Of a DNA stretch of 64,000 nucleotides, positions 54,158-62,714 are shown piece after piece; within the stretch, counting starts at the first letter, position 1, and each line of letters begins with the position of its first letter. Origin of the DNA: Marinobacterium_A aestuariivivens (GTDB taxonomy: Bacteria > Pseudomonadota > Gammaproteobacteria > Pseudomonadales > Balneatricaceae). A model generated the notes under the pieces. It had not been told where the DNA came from and did not search any database. It was given only the letters and a program-made list of their open reading frames with translations. The stretch covers positions 496,001 to 560,000 of the forward strand of contig NZ_JBHSWE010000001.1 in NCBI RefSeq assembly GCF_042661465.1, given 5' to 3'. Made by a program: the position numbers and the translations under genes.

Positions 54158-54889
54158 ATGCCCCGACGCCGCAACAGTTATTTCCAATGCCGCCAGTTCC
54201 GTATCGAACAGGGGGACTGCGCCATGAAGGTCACGACCGATGCCAGCCTCCTGGGGGCCTGGGCGCCGGTCGGACAGGCGCGCCGTCTTCTCGATATCGG
54301 CACCGGTACCGGTCTGCTGGCCCTCTTTGCCGCTCAGCGCAGCCCGGCCCGGATCGACGCGGTCGAAGTCGACGCCGCCGCTGCCGAACAGGCCCGGCAA
54401 AACTTCGCCGCCAGCCCCTGGGCCGACCGGCTGCAGCTGATCGAGGGCGACATTCGCGACCTGGCCCGGGACATGCCGGGACAATACGACGCCATCCTGT
54501 GCAATCCGCCCTTTTTCAGCGCTTCGACGCCGAATCGCTGCGAACGGCTGGCCCGCGCCCGCCATAACGACGCCCTGCCGCTGGCGGACCTGCTCGATGT
54601 GCTCGAGCGGCTGTTGAGCGGGGACGGTCGCGCCTGGCTGCTGCTACCGCCGAAGGAGACCGGGGAGGTACTGGCGGGACTGGAGCAGCGCGATCTCCAT
54701 CCGCGTGGACAGCTCGAGGTGTGCAACGACGCCGACAGCGAGCCCCACCGTATCGTCCTGCAGCTGGAAAAGCGTCCGGGGCCCTGTGCCGTCGAGGAGA
54801 TCCGGCTCTACGAACGACACCCCTTCCACACCGAAGAGGCGGCGCAGCTGTTCGAGCCCTATTACGTCAAGCTGCGCCGCCGGCCGTAG
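54158..54889 (+). CDS. trmN6: tRNA1(Val) (adenine37-N6)-methyltransferase
   Basis: 243 aa. YfiC type. MKVTTDASLLGAWAPVG near the start is diagnostic, followed by SAM motif I LLDIGTGTGLLALFAAQ, motif II VEVDAAAAEQARQNFA and the N6-adenine catalytic NPPFF. C-terminal FHTEEAAQLFEPYYVKL. The stop is the TAG of a GTAGGGCACC repeat. Confidence 0.92.
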   Translation: MPRRRNSYFQCRQFRIEQGDCAMKVTTDASLLGAWAPVGQARRLLDIGTGTGLLALFAAQRSPARIDAVEVDAAAAEQARQNFAASPWADRLQLIEGDIRDLARDMPGQYDAILCNPPFFSASTPNRCERLARARHNDALPLADLLDVLERLLSGDGRAWLLLPPKETGEVLAGLEQRDLHPRGQLEVCNDADSEPHRIVLQLEKRPGPCAVEEIRLYERHPFHTEEAAQLFEPYYVKLRRRP

Positions 54890-55055
54890 GGCACCATGAG
54901 CCTGCGAAACGTGCCGTTGATTTCGGTGCGGTTCGTTGCACTCCACTGTAAACCGCTCCTGCGTTTACAGCATTTCCACCGTCCATGGTGGTCACCGGCA
55001 CCCTACATTCTATCCGGCTTCCGTAGGGTGCTGGTAAGCGAAGCGCACCGCACCT
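54888..55055. repeat. GTAGGGTGC composite with TGTAAAC hairpin (copy 2)
   Basis: GTAGGGCACCATGAGCCTGC, then GGTGCGGTTCGTTGCACTCC, the TGTAAAC hairpin and CCACCGTCCATGGTGGTCAC, then GTAGGGTGCTGGTAAGCGAA. Very similar to 47698-47822. Confidence 0.85.
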
Positions 55056-55154
55056 TATTGCCGAACGCCGGCACGGATTTACGCTGAGTCTTGGTGATTC
55101 CACGCTTAAAAGCCTAGAATTCTGCACCTATTCACCAATATTCACGGAGCAACG

Positions 55155-55637
55155 ATGTCCAGCCACAAACTCGATCGCACCGACCGCCGCATTCTGGAGC
55201 TGCTGCAACAGGATGCCAGCCTGTCCGTGGCCGAGATCGCCGAGCGGGTCGGCCTCTCGTCGACACCCTGCAGCCGCCGCATCAAGCGCCTCGAGGAAGA
55301 TGGCTACGTCGCCCGCCAGGTGGTGATTCTGAATCCGGCCCGCATCGGCCTGCCGATGACGGTACTGGTCCATATTTCCCTCGAGGCCCAGACACAGGAG
55401 CGCCTGGGCAGCTTCGAGAAGGCGATCAGCGAGCTGCCGGAAGTGATGGAGTGCTATCTGATTACCGGCAGTACCGCCGACTACGTACTGAAGATAGTGG
55501 TTCCGGATCTGGACCACTATCAACAGTTGCTGCTCAATCAGTTGACCGGCATCGCCGGGGTTCGGTCGATCATCTCCAACTTCGTGCTGCGTCAGCCGAT
55601 CGACCGCACCGCCTACCCGCTGGATCATCTGGCTTGA
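55155..55637 (+). CDS. Lrp/AsnC-family transcriptional regulator
   Basis: 160 aa, the usual length. N-terminal helix-turn-helix: LDRTDRRILELLQQDASLSV, then AEIAERVGLSSTPCSRRIKR, and EEDGYVARQVVILNP. The C-terminal RAM ligand domain has CYLITGSTADYVLKIVVPDL and FVLRQPIDRTAYPL. Targets unknown. Alanine dehydrogenase, a common Lrp target, lies 19 kb away, which is no real evidence. Confidence 0.92.
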   Translation: MSSHKLDRTDRRILELLQQDASLSVAEIAERVGLSSTPCSRRIKRLEEDGYVARQVVILNPARIGLPMTVLVHISLEAQTQERLGSFEKAISELPEVMECYLITGSTADYVLKIVVPDLDHYQQLLLNQLTGIAGVRSIISNFVLRQPIDRTAYPLDHLA

Positions 55638-55695
55638 GGGCAAAGCTTCAAGCCCCAAGCCGCCTGGAGCCTGCAGCTTGAAGTTGATACTTTCT

Positions 55696-56085
55696 TCACA
55701 GCTCCTCGATCTGGCGCTTGAGGTCCTCGATCTTGTGCGAAACCACCTTCTCCAGGTGCGCCAGTTCCTCCAGCAGCTGCGCCTTGCGATCCACCGCCTG
55801 CTTCTCCTGGGCCACCAGCTGATCCAGTTCGGCGACCGCACGCAGGTAGTAGGGAGACGACTCGGTGGTCGCCCGGTAGGGCACCAGTCCCTCGTTGACC
55901 TTGATATTCTTGTGCAACCGCTTGAACTTGAATTTCCTGCTCTTGGCGAACCACTCGCCATGGTGGCGATGGTAATAGATTTTCAGGACATCGATATCCC
56001 CCTCGATGCGCGTACTGTAGCGCTCGATATCCTGAATGTCCTCGATGCCCATCGCCTGCAGGGTTTCGAATGTCTTGCCGTTCAT
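55696..56085 (-). CDS. DUF3461 family protein
   Basis: 129 aa. The N-terminus LQAMGIEDIQDIERYSTRIE and the middle LKIYYHRHHGEWFAKSRKFKF, then KRLHKNI, are the family pattern. The C-terminus (about 85-129) is a strongly predicted coiled coil (LVAQEKQAVDRKAQLLEELA). Function unknown. Convergent with the Lrp gene; a loose CTTCAAGC..GCTTGAAG inverted repeat lies between them. Confidence 0.85.
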   Translation of the reverse strand: MNGKTFETLQAMGIEDIQDIERYSTRIEGDIDVLKIYYHRHHGEWFAKSRKFKFKRLHKNIKVNEGLVPYRATTESSPYYLRAVAELDQLVAQEKQAVDRKAQLLEELAHLEKVVSHKIEDLKRQIEEL

Positions 56086-56407
56086 GCCCGCTTCGCTCCC
56101 GACTGACCCAACTGCACGAAGTATAGCCGCTTCCCGCGCGCGCCCGGTGACATGCCGGCTCGGGGGCTGGATGCAGCCCCGGCGAAACTGTCTATACTTT
56201 GGGCAAGCGCAGGATAATCATCAAAACAGCGTTGAAGTACGGCACGTACAACCAATCTTACCGGCCAGATACAGGACCCTCAGACGCCTTTCACGCCTCT
56301 CCCCTCTACCGGTCAGCCAGACGCTGTGTCACCTGCGAGTTGTGCGGTCCGATGCTCCGATGCAACGTTGGCCGCGAGGGTTAATTTCTTGCTGATAGGG
56401 CCTTTAA
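56086..56407. other. Spacer with no recognised gene
   Basis: About 320 bases between the DUF3461 start and the 56408 gene. A 61-codon reading at 56199-56384 has two CxxC-like cysteine pairs near its end, but no ribosome site, so I do not call it. CTATACTTTG at ~56191 could be a -10 region on the plus strand. Nothing else stands out. Confidence 0.4.
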
Positions 56408-56812
56408 ATGGACTGCGAAATCACCGGATTGACCGCCGATACGATCTTGCGAACCCTGGAAACCTATCCGGGCGCCGAGTGGGTGAACATTCCTTATCGC
56501 TGCCCCTGGGAAAATACCGTCAGCCGCCATCCGCTGATTTCCGACCGCATGGCGGAGCGCATCCGTTTCCGGCTCCCCTTTCCCGCCAGCACGCTGGAGA
56601 TCCGGATTCTTGCGGCCCTTTCAGGGGGCAAACTGTTCGAGAACGATCTCGTCACCCTGCTCGGCGGCGACGAGGAGGACAGCCTTGAAGCGATCGAGGC
56701 ATTGCATCAGCGCGGTCAGATTGCATTGTGCGAAAGTCACAATGTACGCCACTGGCTGATTGCCGATATCGAGCTGCGCAAGCTCCTCAAACGCGAACTG
56801 GAACTGGTGTAG
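56408..56812 (+). CDS. Conserved-looking small protein of unknown function
   Basis: 134 aa. No family recognised. The N-terminus has GLTADTILRTLETYPGAEWV and cysteines at 3 and ~31. A later stretch (LEIRILAALSGGKLFENDLV, then EAIEALHQRGQIALCES) looks like a winged-helix or similar small DNA/protein-binding fold. Codon use is like its neighbours. It stands alone, 40 bases from the convergent DUF1285 gene. Confidence 0.6.
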   Translation: MDCEITGLTADTILRTLETYPGAEWVNIPYRCPWENTVSRHPLISDRMAERIRFRLPFPASTLEIRILAALSGGKLFENDLVTLLGGDEEDSLEAIEALHQRGQIALCESHNVRHWLIADIELRKLLKRELELV

Positions 56813-56854
56813 GTCTGAACGCCTTCTTCCCGCCAAGGCGCGATGAACCTGGAA

Positions 56855-57415
56855 TCAGAGATGGCCAAGGCTGAAACGCTCGCCGCAGCTGTACACCACC
56901 AGCTCTTCACCGCCGTCGGCTGCGGGCTCGATGCCGGCCATCTCGACCAGACGGTAGAACAGATTGCGATGAATGCGTCCGGCCATGCCGAAACGGACTG
57001 CCAGCTCGGGCGCCGGCTCTCCGGTCTGCGGATCCTGCCGGACACAGAGGGGATGCCCGGGGCCTGCAACGACATGGTCACCGGTCCTGCTGGTGAAATG
57101 CAGCTCCGGCCCCCGGCCGCCGTCACGGACCTCGAGCTCCACCCACTGAAACGGCAGATCGTCGACCTGGATCCCGACCTTCTCGACCGGCGTCTTGAGA
57201 AAGTAGCGCCCCTCTTCGCGCCAGAGCACCCTGGAAAACAGCCGCACCATCCGCTCGCGGCCGATCGGGCTGCCGCAGTAGTACCAGGTGCCGTCGCGGC
57301 CGATGCGCATATCGATATCACCACAGAACGGCGGGTTCCATTTTTCCAGCGGCGGAATACCATCGCCCTCGCTTTCGAGCTGGCGTTCTGTCCCGGCCAG
57401 GTCAAATCCGGTCAT
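56855..57415 (-). CDS. DUF1285 family protein
   Basis: 186 aa, usual length. Family pattern: PPLEKWNPPFCGDIDMRIGR, DGTWYYCGSPIGRERMVRLF, then FLKTPVEKVGIQVDDLPFQW and GRIHRNLFYRLVEMA near the end. Function unknown; some members bind nucleotides or metabolites. Divergent from the metF-like gene, with the MetR box between them. Confidence 0.88.
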   Translation of the reverse strand: MTGFDLAGTERQLESEGDGIPPLEKWNPPFCGDIDMRIGRDGTWYYCGSPIGRERMVRLFSRVLWREEGRYFLKTPVEKVGIQVDDLPFQWVELEVRDGGRGPELHFTSRTGDHVVAGPGHPLCVRQDPQTGEPAPELAVRFGMAGRIHRNLFYRLVEMAGIEPAADGGEELVVYSCGERFSLGHL

Positions 57416-57514
57416 GCGAGGCTGACTCCTCTTGGCGTTGTGGGGGCCGGCTCGGGCCCGGATTAGAATCGTTCAACTTTACTGTAAAACATTTCATCAT
57501 ATAACCCAATTACA

Positions 57515-57527
57515 TGAAAAACGTTCA
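57515..57527 (+). promoter_or_regulatory. MetR-type box upstream of the metF-like gene
   Basis: TGAA-AAACG-TTCA, an exact TGAA-N5-TTCA match, 53 bases before the ATG. The same motif precedes metE. Confidence 0.6.
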
Positions 57528-57579
57528 CTGTTAGAATTATCAGCACTTAAAAGACAGACGACAACGGCACAGTGCAGCT

Positions 57580-58533
57580 ATGAGAATCTCCCTGGAAGAA
57601 AAATTCGCCGATCCCACCCGCGGGGTCTATTTTGTCGGCACGACGCCCCCACGCGACGATACCGAGCCGGAGAAGGTCCAGGAGATTGCCGACAAACTGC
57701 TCGCCCGCCTGGGCCAGATCGATTACGACGGTCTTATCGTCTATGACATTCAAGACGAAAGCAGCCGCATCAGCAAGCCGCGTCCCTTCCCCTACATGCA
57801 GACCCTGGATCCGCGAGTCTATTCAAGCCTGCTACGGGAGAAATCGGTACATCGGGTAATTACCTACAAGAGCGTGGCGCAACGCGACCGCGCCGATTTC
57901 GAGCACTGGCTCGAGCAGTCGCGCGAGGCATTCAATATTCGCGACCTGGTGCTCGTGGGCAGCCCGTCGTCGGAAGGCGAGATCCGTCTTTCACTGGCCG
58001 ATGCCTACCGCGCGCTCGAGCAGCATCCGCTGAACTATCACCTGGGCGGCGTCACCATTGCCGAACGCCATGCCAGCAAGGGCAACGAACACCTGCGCCT
58101 GCTCGACAAGACCGCCCAGGGCTGCCAGTTCTTCATCTCTCAGGCGGTCTACAATGCCCAGGCGACCATCGATCTGCTCAGCAGTTACGCCCGCGAGTGC
58201 CGCAACCGCGGTATTGCGCCGAAGCGCATCATCCTGACCTTCACGCCCTGCGGCAGCGCCAAGACGCTGGAGTTTATGGAATGGCTGGGCATTTCGGTGC
58301 CGGAGGCGACCCGCTGGCGCATCCTGGACGCCAAGAACCCGCTGGCGGAGTCTGTCCGGGTCTGCCGCAGCAACCTCGACCAGATTCTCGAAGCGGCGAT
58401 GCCGCTTGGCATTCCGCTGGGCCTCAACATCGAGAGCCTGACCAACCGCAAGGACGAGATCGATGCGTCTATCCGGCTGTTCAAGCTGCTGAAGGCGACT
58501 CTGGATCTGAAGCTGGCAGAGAGCCATTTGTAG
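57580..58533 (+). CDS. Methylenetetrahydrofolate reductase-family protein
   Basis: 317 aa. A TIM-barrel protein of the MTHFR family: YFVGTTPPRDDTEPEKVQEI at the start, IVYDIQDESSRISKPRPFPY, HLGGVTIAERHASKGNEHLR, the motif region CQFFISQAVYNAQATIDLL, and ILTFTPCGSAKTLEFMEWLG. It differs from E. coli MetF in several motifs, so it may be a paralogue or alternative reductase. The upstream MetR box and nearby metE suggest a role in methyl-group supply for methionine. Confidence 0.8.
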   Translation: MRISLEEKFADPTRGVYFVGTTPPRDDTEPEKVQEIADKLLARLGQIDYDGLIVYDIQDESSRISKPRPFPYMQTLDPRVYSSLLREKSVHRVITYKSVAQRDRADFEHWLEQSREAFNIRDLVLVGSPSSEGEIRLSLADAYRALEQHPLNYHLGGVTIAERHASKGNEHLRLLDKTAQGCQFFISQAVYNAQATIDLLSSYARECRNRGIAPKRIILTFTPCGSAKTLEFMEWLGISVPEATRWRILDAKNPLAESVRVCRSNLDQILEAAMPLGIPLGLNIESLTNRKDEIDASIRLFKLLKATLDLKLAESHL

Positions 58534-58904
58534 GATACTCCATGGCGTCTGCCCCCTGATCGTGGGAGATTCTATGGTTCCTGGCCACCCCTGATCATGG
58601 CCGGTGCCATGGTCGATATTTCGTAGGAGCCTCGCTCCGGGGCGAAAAGCTCTGGTACCGAGGCTGTTCGCACCGGGGCGGCGCTCCTACGCCGGGCGCT
58701 GAATTTTCGGGGGCGGCTTCAGCGCGAAGGGGAGGGCTCCAAAGGCGGCTATTCGCGGCTAAAGCCACTCCCACGGGTAAGTCAGCACGAATCGCAGAAC
58801 GCGTGATGCCAAAGGTTGGGCTGCGCCCAACATGGTGGGTTACGCGGCGTCCCAAGCACCTGAATACATTCCAATTCCGCGGCCGTTACGCCGCTAACAC
58901 CACC
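58534..58904. other. Spacer rich in GTAGGAGC palindromic repeats
   Basis: No gene. CGTAGGAGCCTCGCTCCGGG then GCGAAAAG at 58623 pairs with TTCGCACCGGGGCGGCGCTC then CTACG ending at 58692. Further degenerate arms continue to ~58780 (GGCTTCAGCGCGAAGGGG, CTAAAGCCACTCCCACGG). Similar to 33217-33297. Confidence 0.75.
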
Positions 58905-59642
58905 CTACGGCGGTGCATCGACTGTATCGAGTTCCCTGAGCAGCGATTCCAGCTCGCTGTAACGTTCCGGCTCCCAGAGAATCAGTTGGCGCTCGTAGTC
59001 GATCTTGTAACGGGCGTTCATCAGGAAGTCCATTCCAAGCAGGCCGTCGTTGCCGACCGACGGCCCCTGGTGATCGATCACCATGGCGCGCACGTTGGCA
59101 ACCTTGTACGGACCGATTTCGATGCGGTCGAAGTTGACGCTCTGGGTCTCGATGCTGCCGCCGCCGGCGACCCGGGCATAGCCACCCGGACGGGTTGCGT
59201 AGCTCAGACCGCTGAGAGCATCCTTGTGGAAAACCGTGCTGGTCGCACCGGTGTCGAGCACCATTCGCGTTTTCGCGCTGCGCCCGCCATAGACGACGGT
59301 CACCGGCACCAGCACCCGGTTGTTGGCGACCCGCACCGAGGTTTCCATAGTCCTGAGCAGTTGCTCGAGCTCCCGGCGCCGCTGGCTGAACTGCTGCTGG
59401 CGCTGCTGGTCTGCCCTCTCGCTACGCTCCCTGGCCAGCTCATCCGGGCTTTTCCCCTCGGAGTATTCCTGGCGGCTTTCGAGCTGGTCCCGATACTGCT
59501 GCGGTACCTTGCTCAGGCTATCGACGAACACCTGACGTCCCCGGTCGTCGACATACTTGTAGATACGCGCCTCGGCCGCGGAGGCCAGTACAAGCCCCAG
59601 TGCGAGCATCGAGGCGCCGAACACCCTGATTGGAAACGCCAT
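58905..59642 (-). CDS. Periplasmic retropepsin-like aspartic protease with DUF4124-like N-terminus
   Basis: 245 aa from ATG 59642, which follows an AAGGAGGAT site. Signal peptide ends EA-RIYKY. The first part, YKYVDDRGRQVFVDSLSKVP, is DUF4124-like. A Gln/Arg-rich coiled linker (about 55-95) leads to the protease: MVLDTGATSTVFHKDALSGL holds the catalytic Asp in DTGAT, and GNDGLLGMDFLM is the usual second motif. TIGR02281-type clan AA protease, probably homodimeric in the envelope. Confidence 0.87.
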   Translation of the reverse strand: MAFPIRVFGASMLALGLVLASAAEARIYKYVDDRGRQVFVDSLSKVPQQYRDQLESRQEYSEGKSPDELARERSERADQQRQQQFSQRRRELEQLLRTMETSVRVANNRVLVPVTVVYGGRSAKTRMVLDTGATSTVFHKDALSGLSYATRPGGYARVAGGGSIETQSVNFDRIEIGPYKVANVRAMVIDHQGPSVGNDGLLGMDFLMNARYKIDYERQLILWEPERYSELESLLRELDTVDAPP

Positions 59643-59725
59643 AGCCGGATCCTCCTTCCATCCCTGATGTGCAGGGCCCACTAGCCCCACAAGTCGCCGT
59701 TCATACTTGTGAGTACGGGGCAGGG

Positions 59726-60099
59726 CTAACCTCCCGCCAGTTTGACGCGGAAGCCCTCCTGCTCCAGCGCCTGCTTCAGCCGCTCACGGTGATCGCCCTG
59801 AATCTCGATCACCCCCTCCTTGAGCGAACCGCCGGTACTACAAAGCTTCTTCAGTCTTTTGCCCAACTGTTTCAGCTCCGCTTCCGCCAGCGGCACCCCG
59901 GTGACCGTGGTCACCCCCTTGCCCTTGCGGCCCGACGTTTCACGCCGGATACGCACGATTCCGTCGAGGGACTGCAGCCGGGCCTGATCGGCCAGATCGG
60001 CGCAGATGCACTCGGCCAGGGTTCGCGACATTCCGGGCAGATATCGCCCTTCTCGGTAGAATAGACCAGCCCGCGCAGCTGATCCTGCAATGAAGCCAT
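59726..60099 (-). CDS. yciH: SUI1/YciH-type translation factor with Cys-rich N-terminus (apparent frameshift)
   Basis: About 124 aa. The C-terminal SUI1 domain is clear: VRIRRETSGRKGKGVTTVTG, CSTGGSLKEGVIEIQGDHRE, FRVKLAGG. The N-terminus LRGLVYSTEKGD is that of YciH, followed by an unusual CPECREPLAECICAD segment with four cysteines. The break at GGG 60019-60021 is repaired by one base. YciH is a bacterial eIF1 homologue affecting initiation fidelity under stress. Confidence 0.9.
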
Positions 60100-60178
60100 C
60101 ACCTTTTCTCCCGGCACGCCGAAAAACCGCTTCCGGCGCGCCTGACTGTTCAGTAACAAAGCGCCTATTGTACCCGCT

Positions 60179-61501
60179 TCAGGGGTTGAGCCCACCTATC
60201 TGCCGGGCCAGATAGGTGGCATAGGTATCGGTCATCCCCCCGATGAAGTCCAGCGCCCTGCGATAGGCGGCATAGAGCGGCGTCTGCGGCGACGGCGCAT
60301 GGATGCCCATCAGGCTGAGAATCTTTTCGCTGCGATAGTTCAGCCGCTCCGGTCCCTTGACGTGCTGGTCGTGAACGGCCCGGCAGAATGCCTCGAGCAG
60401 CGTGCCGAGACTGCTGTAGCCGCCGACCTCGAGTTCGGTCTTGCGTGTATCGGGAAACACCCGCTCCCGCGCCAGGCGCTTGGCCCGCGCCAGGCCATCG
60501 CGCACGCCCTCGTTGCCATCCGCCAGCAGCTCGCCACGGTACTCCCCGGCCATGATGGCGTCGTAGTGACAACAGAAGGCCGACAGCGCCGACTCGATCA
60601 TGTTCTCCATCGCCGTGCCCCGCAATGCCGAAATTTTGCGCCGCGCCGACGCCTGGGTCGCGAAGATCGCATCGTCGTAGCGCAGGTCGCCGCACAGCTG
60701 CAGCAGGATGGGTCTGATCTCGTCGAAACCGAGGATGTTCAGTTCGATGGCGTCTTCGAGATCCAGAATCGCATAGCAGATATCGTCGGCCGCCTCCATC
60801 AGCCAGGTCAGCGGGTGGCGGCTCCACCAGTGCGGTCCCAGCGGGATCAGTCCCAGCTCCTCGCCGAGCTTGTCCAGTATCGCCCGTTCGCTCTGGAAAC
60901 AGCTGAACTTGCCGCCGGCGGTGGCCCGCTCCACGGTCCAGGGATACTTCAGCAGCGTGCCCAGGGTGGGATAGGTGAGTCGCAGGCCGCCGTCGAACAG
61001 GTGATTCTCGATACAGGTGACCACCCTGAAACCCTGGGCATTGCCTTCGAAGGTCTCCAGGTCCGCCAGCTCCGGCGGACTCAGGGTCTCCAGCAGGTCG
61101 CCAGAAGCCTCGCGGCGGAACCAGTCGCGGATCGCGTATTCCCCGGCGTGCCCGAACGGCGGGTTGCCGATATCGTGGGCCAGACAGGCGGACTGGACCA
61201 CGGTCCCCAGGTCATGGGGACTGATCCAGTCCGGCAACTGGCCGGCGATCAGTTCACCGACCCGGATGCCGAGGGTACGCCCCAGACTGCCGACCTCGAT
61301 CGAATGGGTCAGGCGGGTATGGATGTGATCGTTCAGCGCCAGCGGATGCACCTGGGTCTTGCGCCCGAGCCGGCGGAAGGCGCTGGAGAACACGATACGG
61401 TCGTTATCCTTGTGAAAGTGACTGCGACCGATTTCGCGCGGTCCCAGGTGCTCATGCCCGTATCGCCGCGTCGTCAGAAGCCTGTCCCACTGCATTGCCA
61501 T
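60179..61501 (-). CDS. dgt: dGTPase-like HD-domain triphosphohydrolase
   Basis: 440 aa from ATG 61501. The start shows GRSHFHKDNDRIVFSSAFRR, then LGRKTQVHPL. HD motifs: TRLTHSIEVGSLGRTLG and LAHDIGNPPFGHAGEYAIRD. It degrades dNTPs, dGTP in the E. coli case. The middle has ILDLEDAIELNILGFDEIRP and the end TDTYATYLARQIGG. Usual length for the dGTPase subfamily type 2. Confidence 0.9.
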   Translation of the reverse strand: MAMQWDRLLTTRRYGHEHLGPREIGRSHFHKDNDRIVFSSAFRRLGRKTQVHPLALNDHIHTRLTHSIEVGSLGRTLGIRVGELIAGQLPDWISPHDLGTVVQSACLAHDIGNPPFGHAGEYAIRDWFRREASGDLLETLSPPELADLETFEGNAQGFRVVTCIENHLFDGGLRLTYPTLGTLLKYPWTVERATAGGKFSCFQSERAILDKLGEELGLIPLGPHWWSRHPLTWLMEAADDICYAILDLEDAIELNILGFDEIRPILLQLCGDLRYDDAIFATQASARRKISALRGTAMENMIESALSAFCCHYDAIMAGEYRGELLADGNEGVRDGLARAKRLARERVFPDTRKTELEVGGYSSLGTLLEAFCRAVHDQHVKGPERLNYRSEKILSLMGIHAPSPQTPLYAAYRRALDFIGGMTDTYATYLARQIGGLNP

Positions 61502-61783
61502 CACTGTCTCTCCTCGGGATCCCAAATGGCCGCTTATCCCGAGTATACCCGGCAGGCGAGGCGGTCGTCTCCCGCCGACAGGCTCCGGCGTCCACATGAG
61601 AAAATATCCAGACCGGGCGCAGGAACTTACGTAAAACGGCGGTTTCGAACGCTGAATGGGAAATGAACAGCACCGTTATTACCGAACCCGGTTGAAGTGC
61701 GGCAGCAACGGACTACAGAAAGCTGCTAGACTGAGTCGCTACCGACTTTGGTCGTACAATGTCACCGGCAAAAGGGACTGCGA

Positions 61784-61837
61784 ATGAACAACACCAACAA
61801 CAAGCCATTCGTTGCAATCCAGCCCGCCCCGGGCTGA
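61784..61837 (+). CDS. Candidate 17-residue leader or precursor peptide upstream of the MNIO gene
   Basis: ATG 61784 to TGA 61835-61837 reads MNNTNNKPFVAIQPAPG, preceded by AAAGGG. It lies 28 bases before the DUF692 ATG. It lacks cysteine, unlike bufferin precursors. With one more C in the CCCC at 61828-61830, an error type common here, it would read through to 28 residues and its TGA would overlap the DUF692 ATG. No homologue known to me. It could be chance. Confidence 0.3.
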   Translation: MNNTNNKPFVAIQPAPG

Positions 61838-61865
61838 GCAGGGCTGAACGGGGGATACCGCCACC

Positions 61866-62714
61866 ATGAGTGACTATATCCACTGGAGTCTGAAAGGGGC
61901 AGGCATCAGTTTGCGCAGCTGCAATGTCGATGAAATCATCAACGAACGCCCCAATATCCGCTGGTGCGAGGCGCTGGTCGACGCTCATCTTGTCGAAGGC
62001 GGCGAAGCCCTGCACAGCCTCGAGCGTGTTCGTCACCAGTATCCCGTGACGCTGCACGGCCTGGGACTGGCCCTGGGATCGACGGCGCCGCTGGATACCG
62101 GTTACCTGGTCCGGATCCGGGCCCTGGCCGATCGCATCGATGCCAGCTGGATCTCCGACCATATCTGCTTCACCAGTCTCGGCAACTGCTTCAGCCACGA
62201 ACTGCTGCCGCTGCCCTACACCGAGGAGTCGCTGGACCATATCGCCTCGCGCATCAATCAGGTACAGGAATTTCTCGGCCGCCGTATCCTGCTGGAAAAC
62301 CCGGCCCGCTACATGAGCTACAACCACTCCACCCTGAGTGAGGGCGAGTTCATGGCGGAGATGGCCAGACGCGCCGACTGCTACCTGCTGCTGGATGTCA
62401 ACAACAGCTACATCACCGAGCACAACCTCGGCGCCGGTGCCCTGGACACGATCAACAGCCTGCCCCCGGAGCGGGTGCGCGAAATCCACCTGGCCGGCTT
62501 CGACAGCCGGGCCGACTACCTGCTCGACAGCCATAACAGCCCGGTCAGCGAACCGGTCTGGGCACTGTACGAAGAGGCACAGAAGCGCTTTACCTGCGCT
62601 CCCACCCTGATCGAATGGGAACAGGATGTACCGCAACTGTCGGTTATCCTCCGGGAAGTCAGACGCGCCCAGCGCATCATGCGACGGATACAGGGTAACC
62701 GGAGACTGATCTGA
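61866..62714 (+). CDS. DUF692 / MNIO-family multinuclear iron oxidase
   Basis: 282 aa. TIM-barrel family (MNIO, BufB/HvfB type) that modifies ribosomal peptides using two or three iron ions. Visible hallmarks: LRSCNVDEIINERPNIRWCE, TLHGLGLALGS, WISDHICFTS, LLENPARYMSYN, LLDVNNSYITEHNLG, IHLAGFDSRADYLLDSHN and the Glu in LIEWEQDVP. These carry the His/Asp/Glu/Asn residues expected for the iron cluster. Typical length. Coupled to the DUF2063 gene (shared base at 62714). No DUF2282-type precursor is recognised upstream. Confidence 0.9.
   Translation: MSDYIHWSLKGAGISLRSCNVDEIINERPNIRWCEALVDAHLVEGGEALHSLERVRHQYPVTLHGLGLALGSTAPLDTGYLVRIRALADRIDASWISDHICFTSLGNCFSHELLPLPYTEESLDHIASRINQVQEFLGRRILLENPARYMSYNHSTLSEGEFMAEMARRADCYLLLDVNNSYITEHNLGAGALDTINSLPPERVREIHLAGFDSRADYLLDSHNSPVSEPVWALYEEAQKRFTCAPTLIEWEQDVPQLSVILREVRRAQRIMRRIQGNRRLI

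Noticed and set aside
56199..56384. 61-codon reading with CxxC-like pairs
   Set aside because: No ribosome site or ATG start and no recognisable family. Kept only as a note in the spacer entry.
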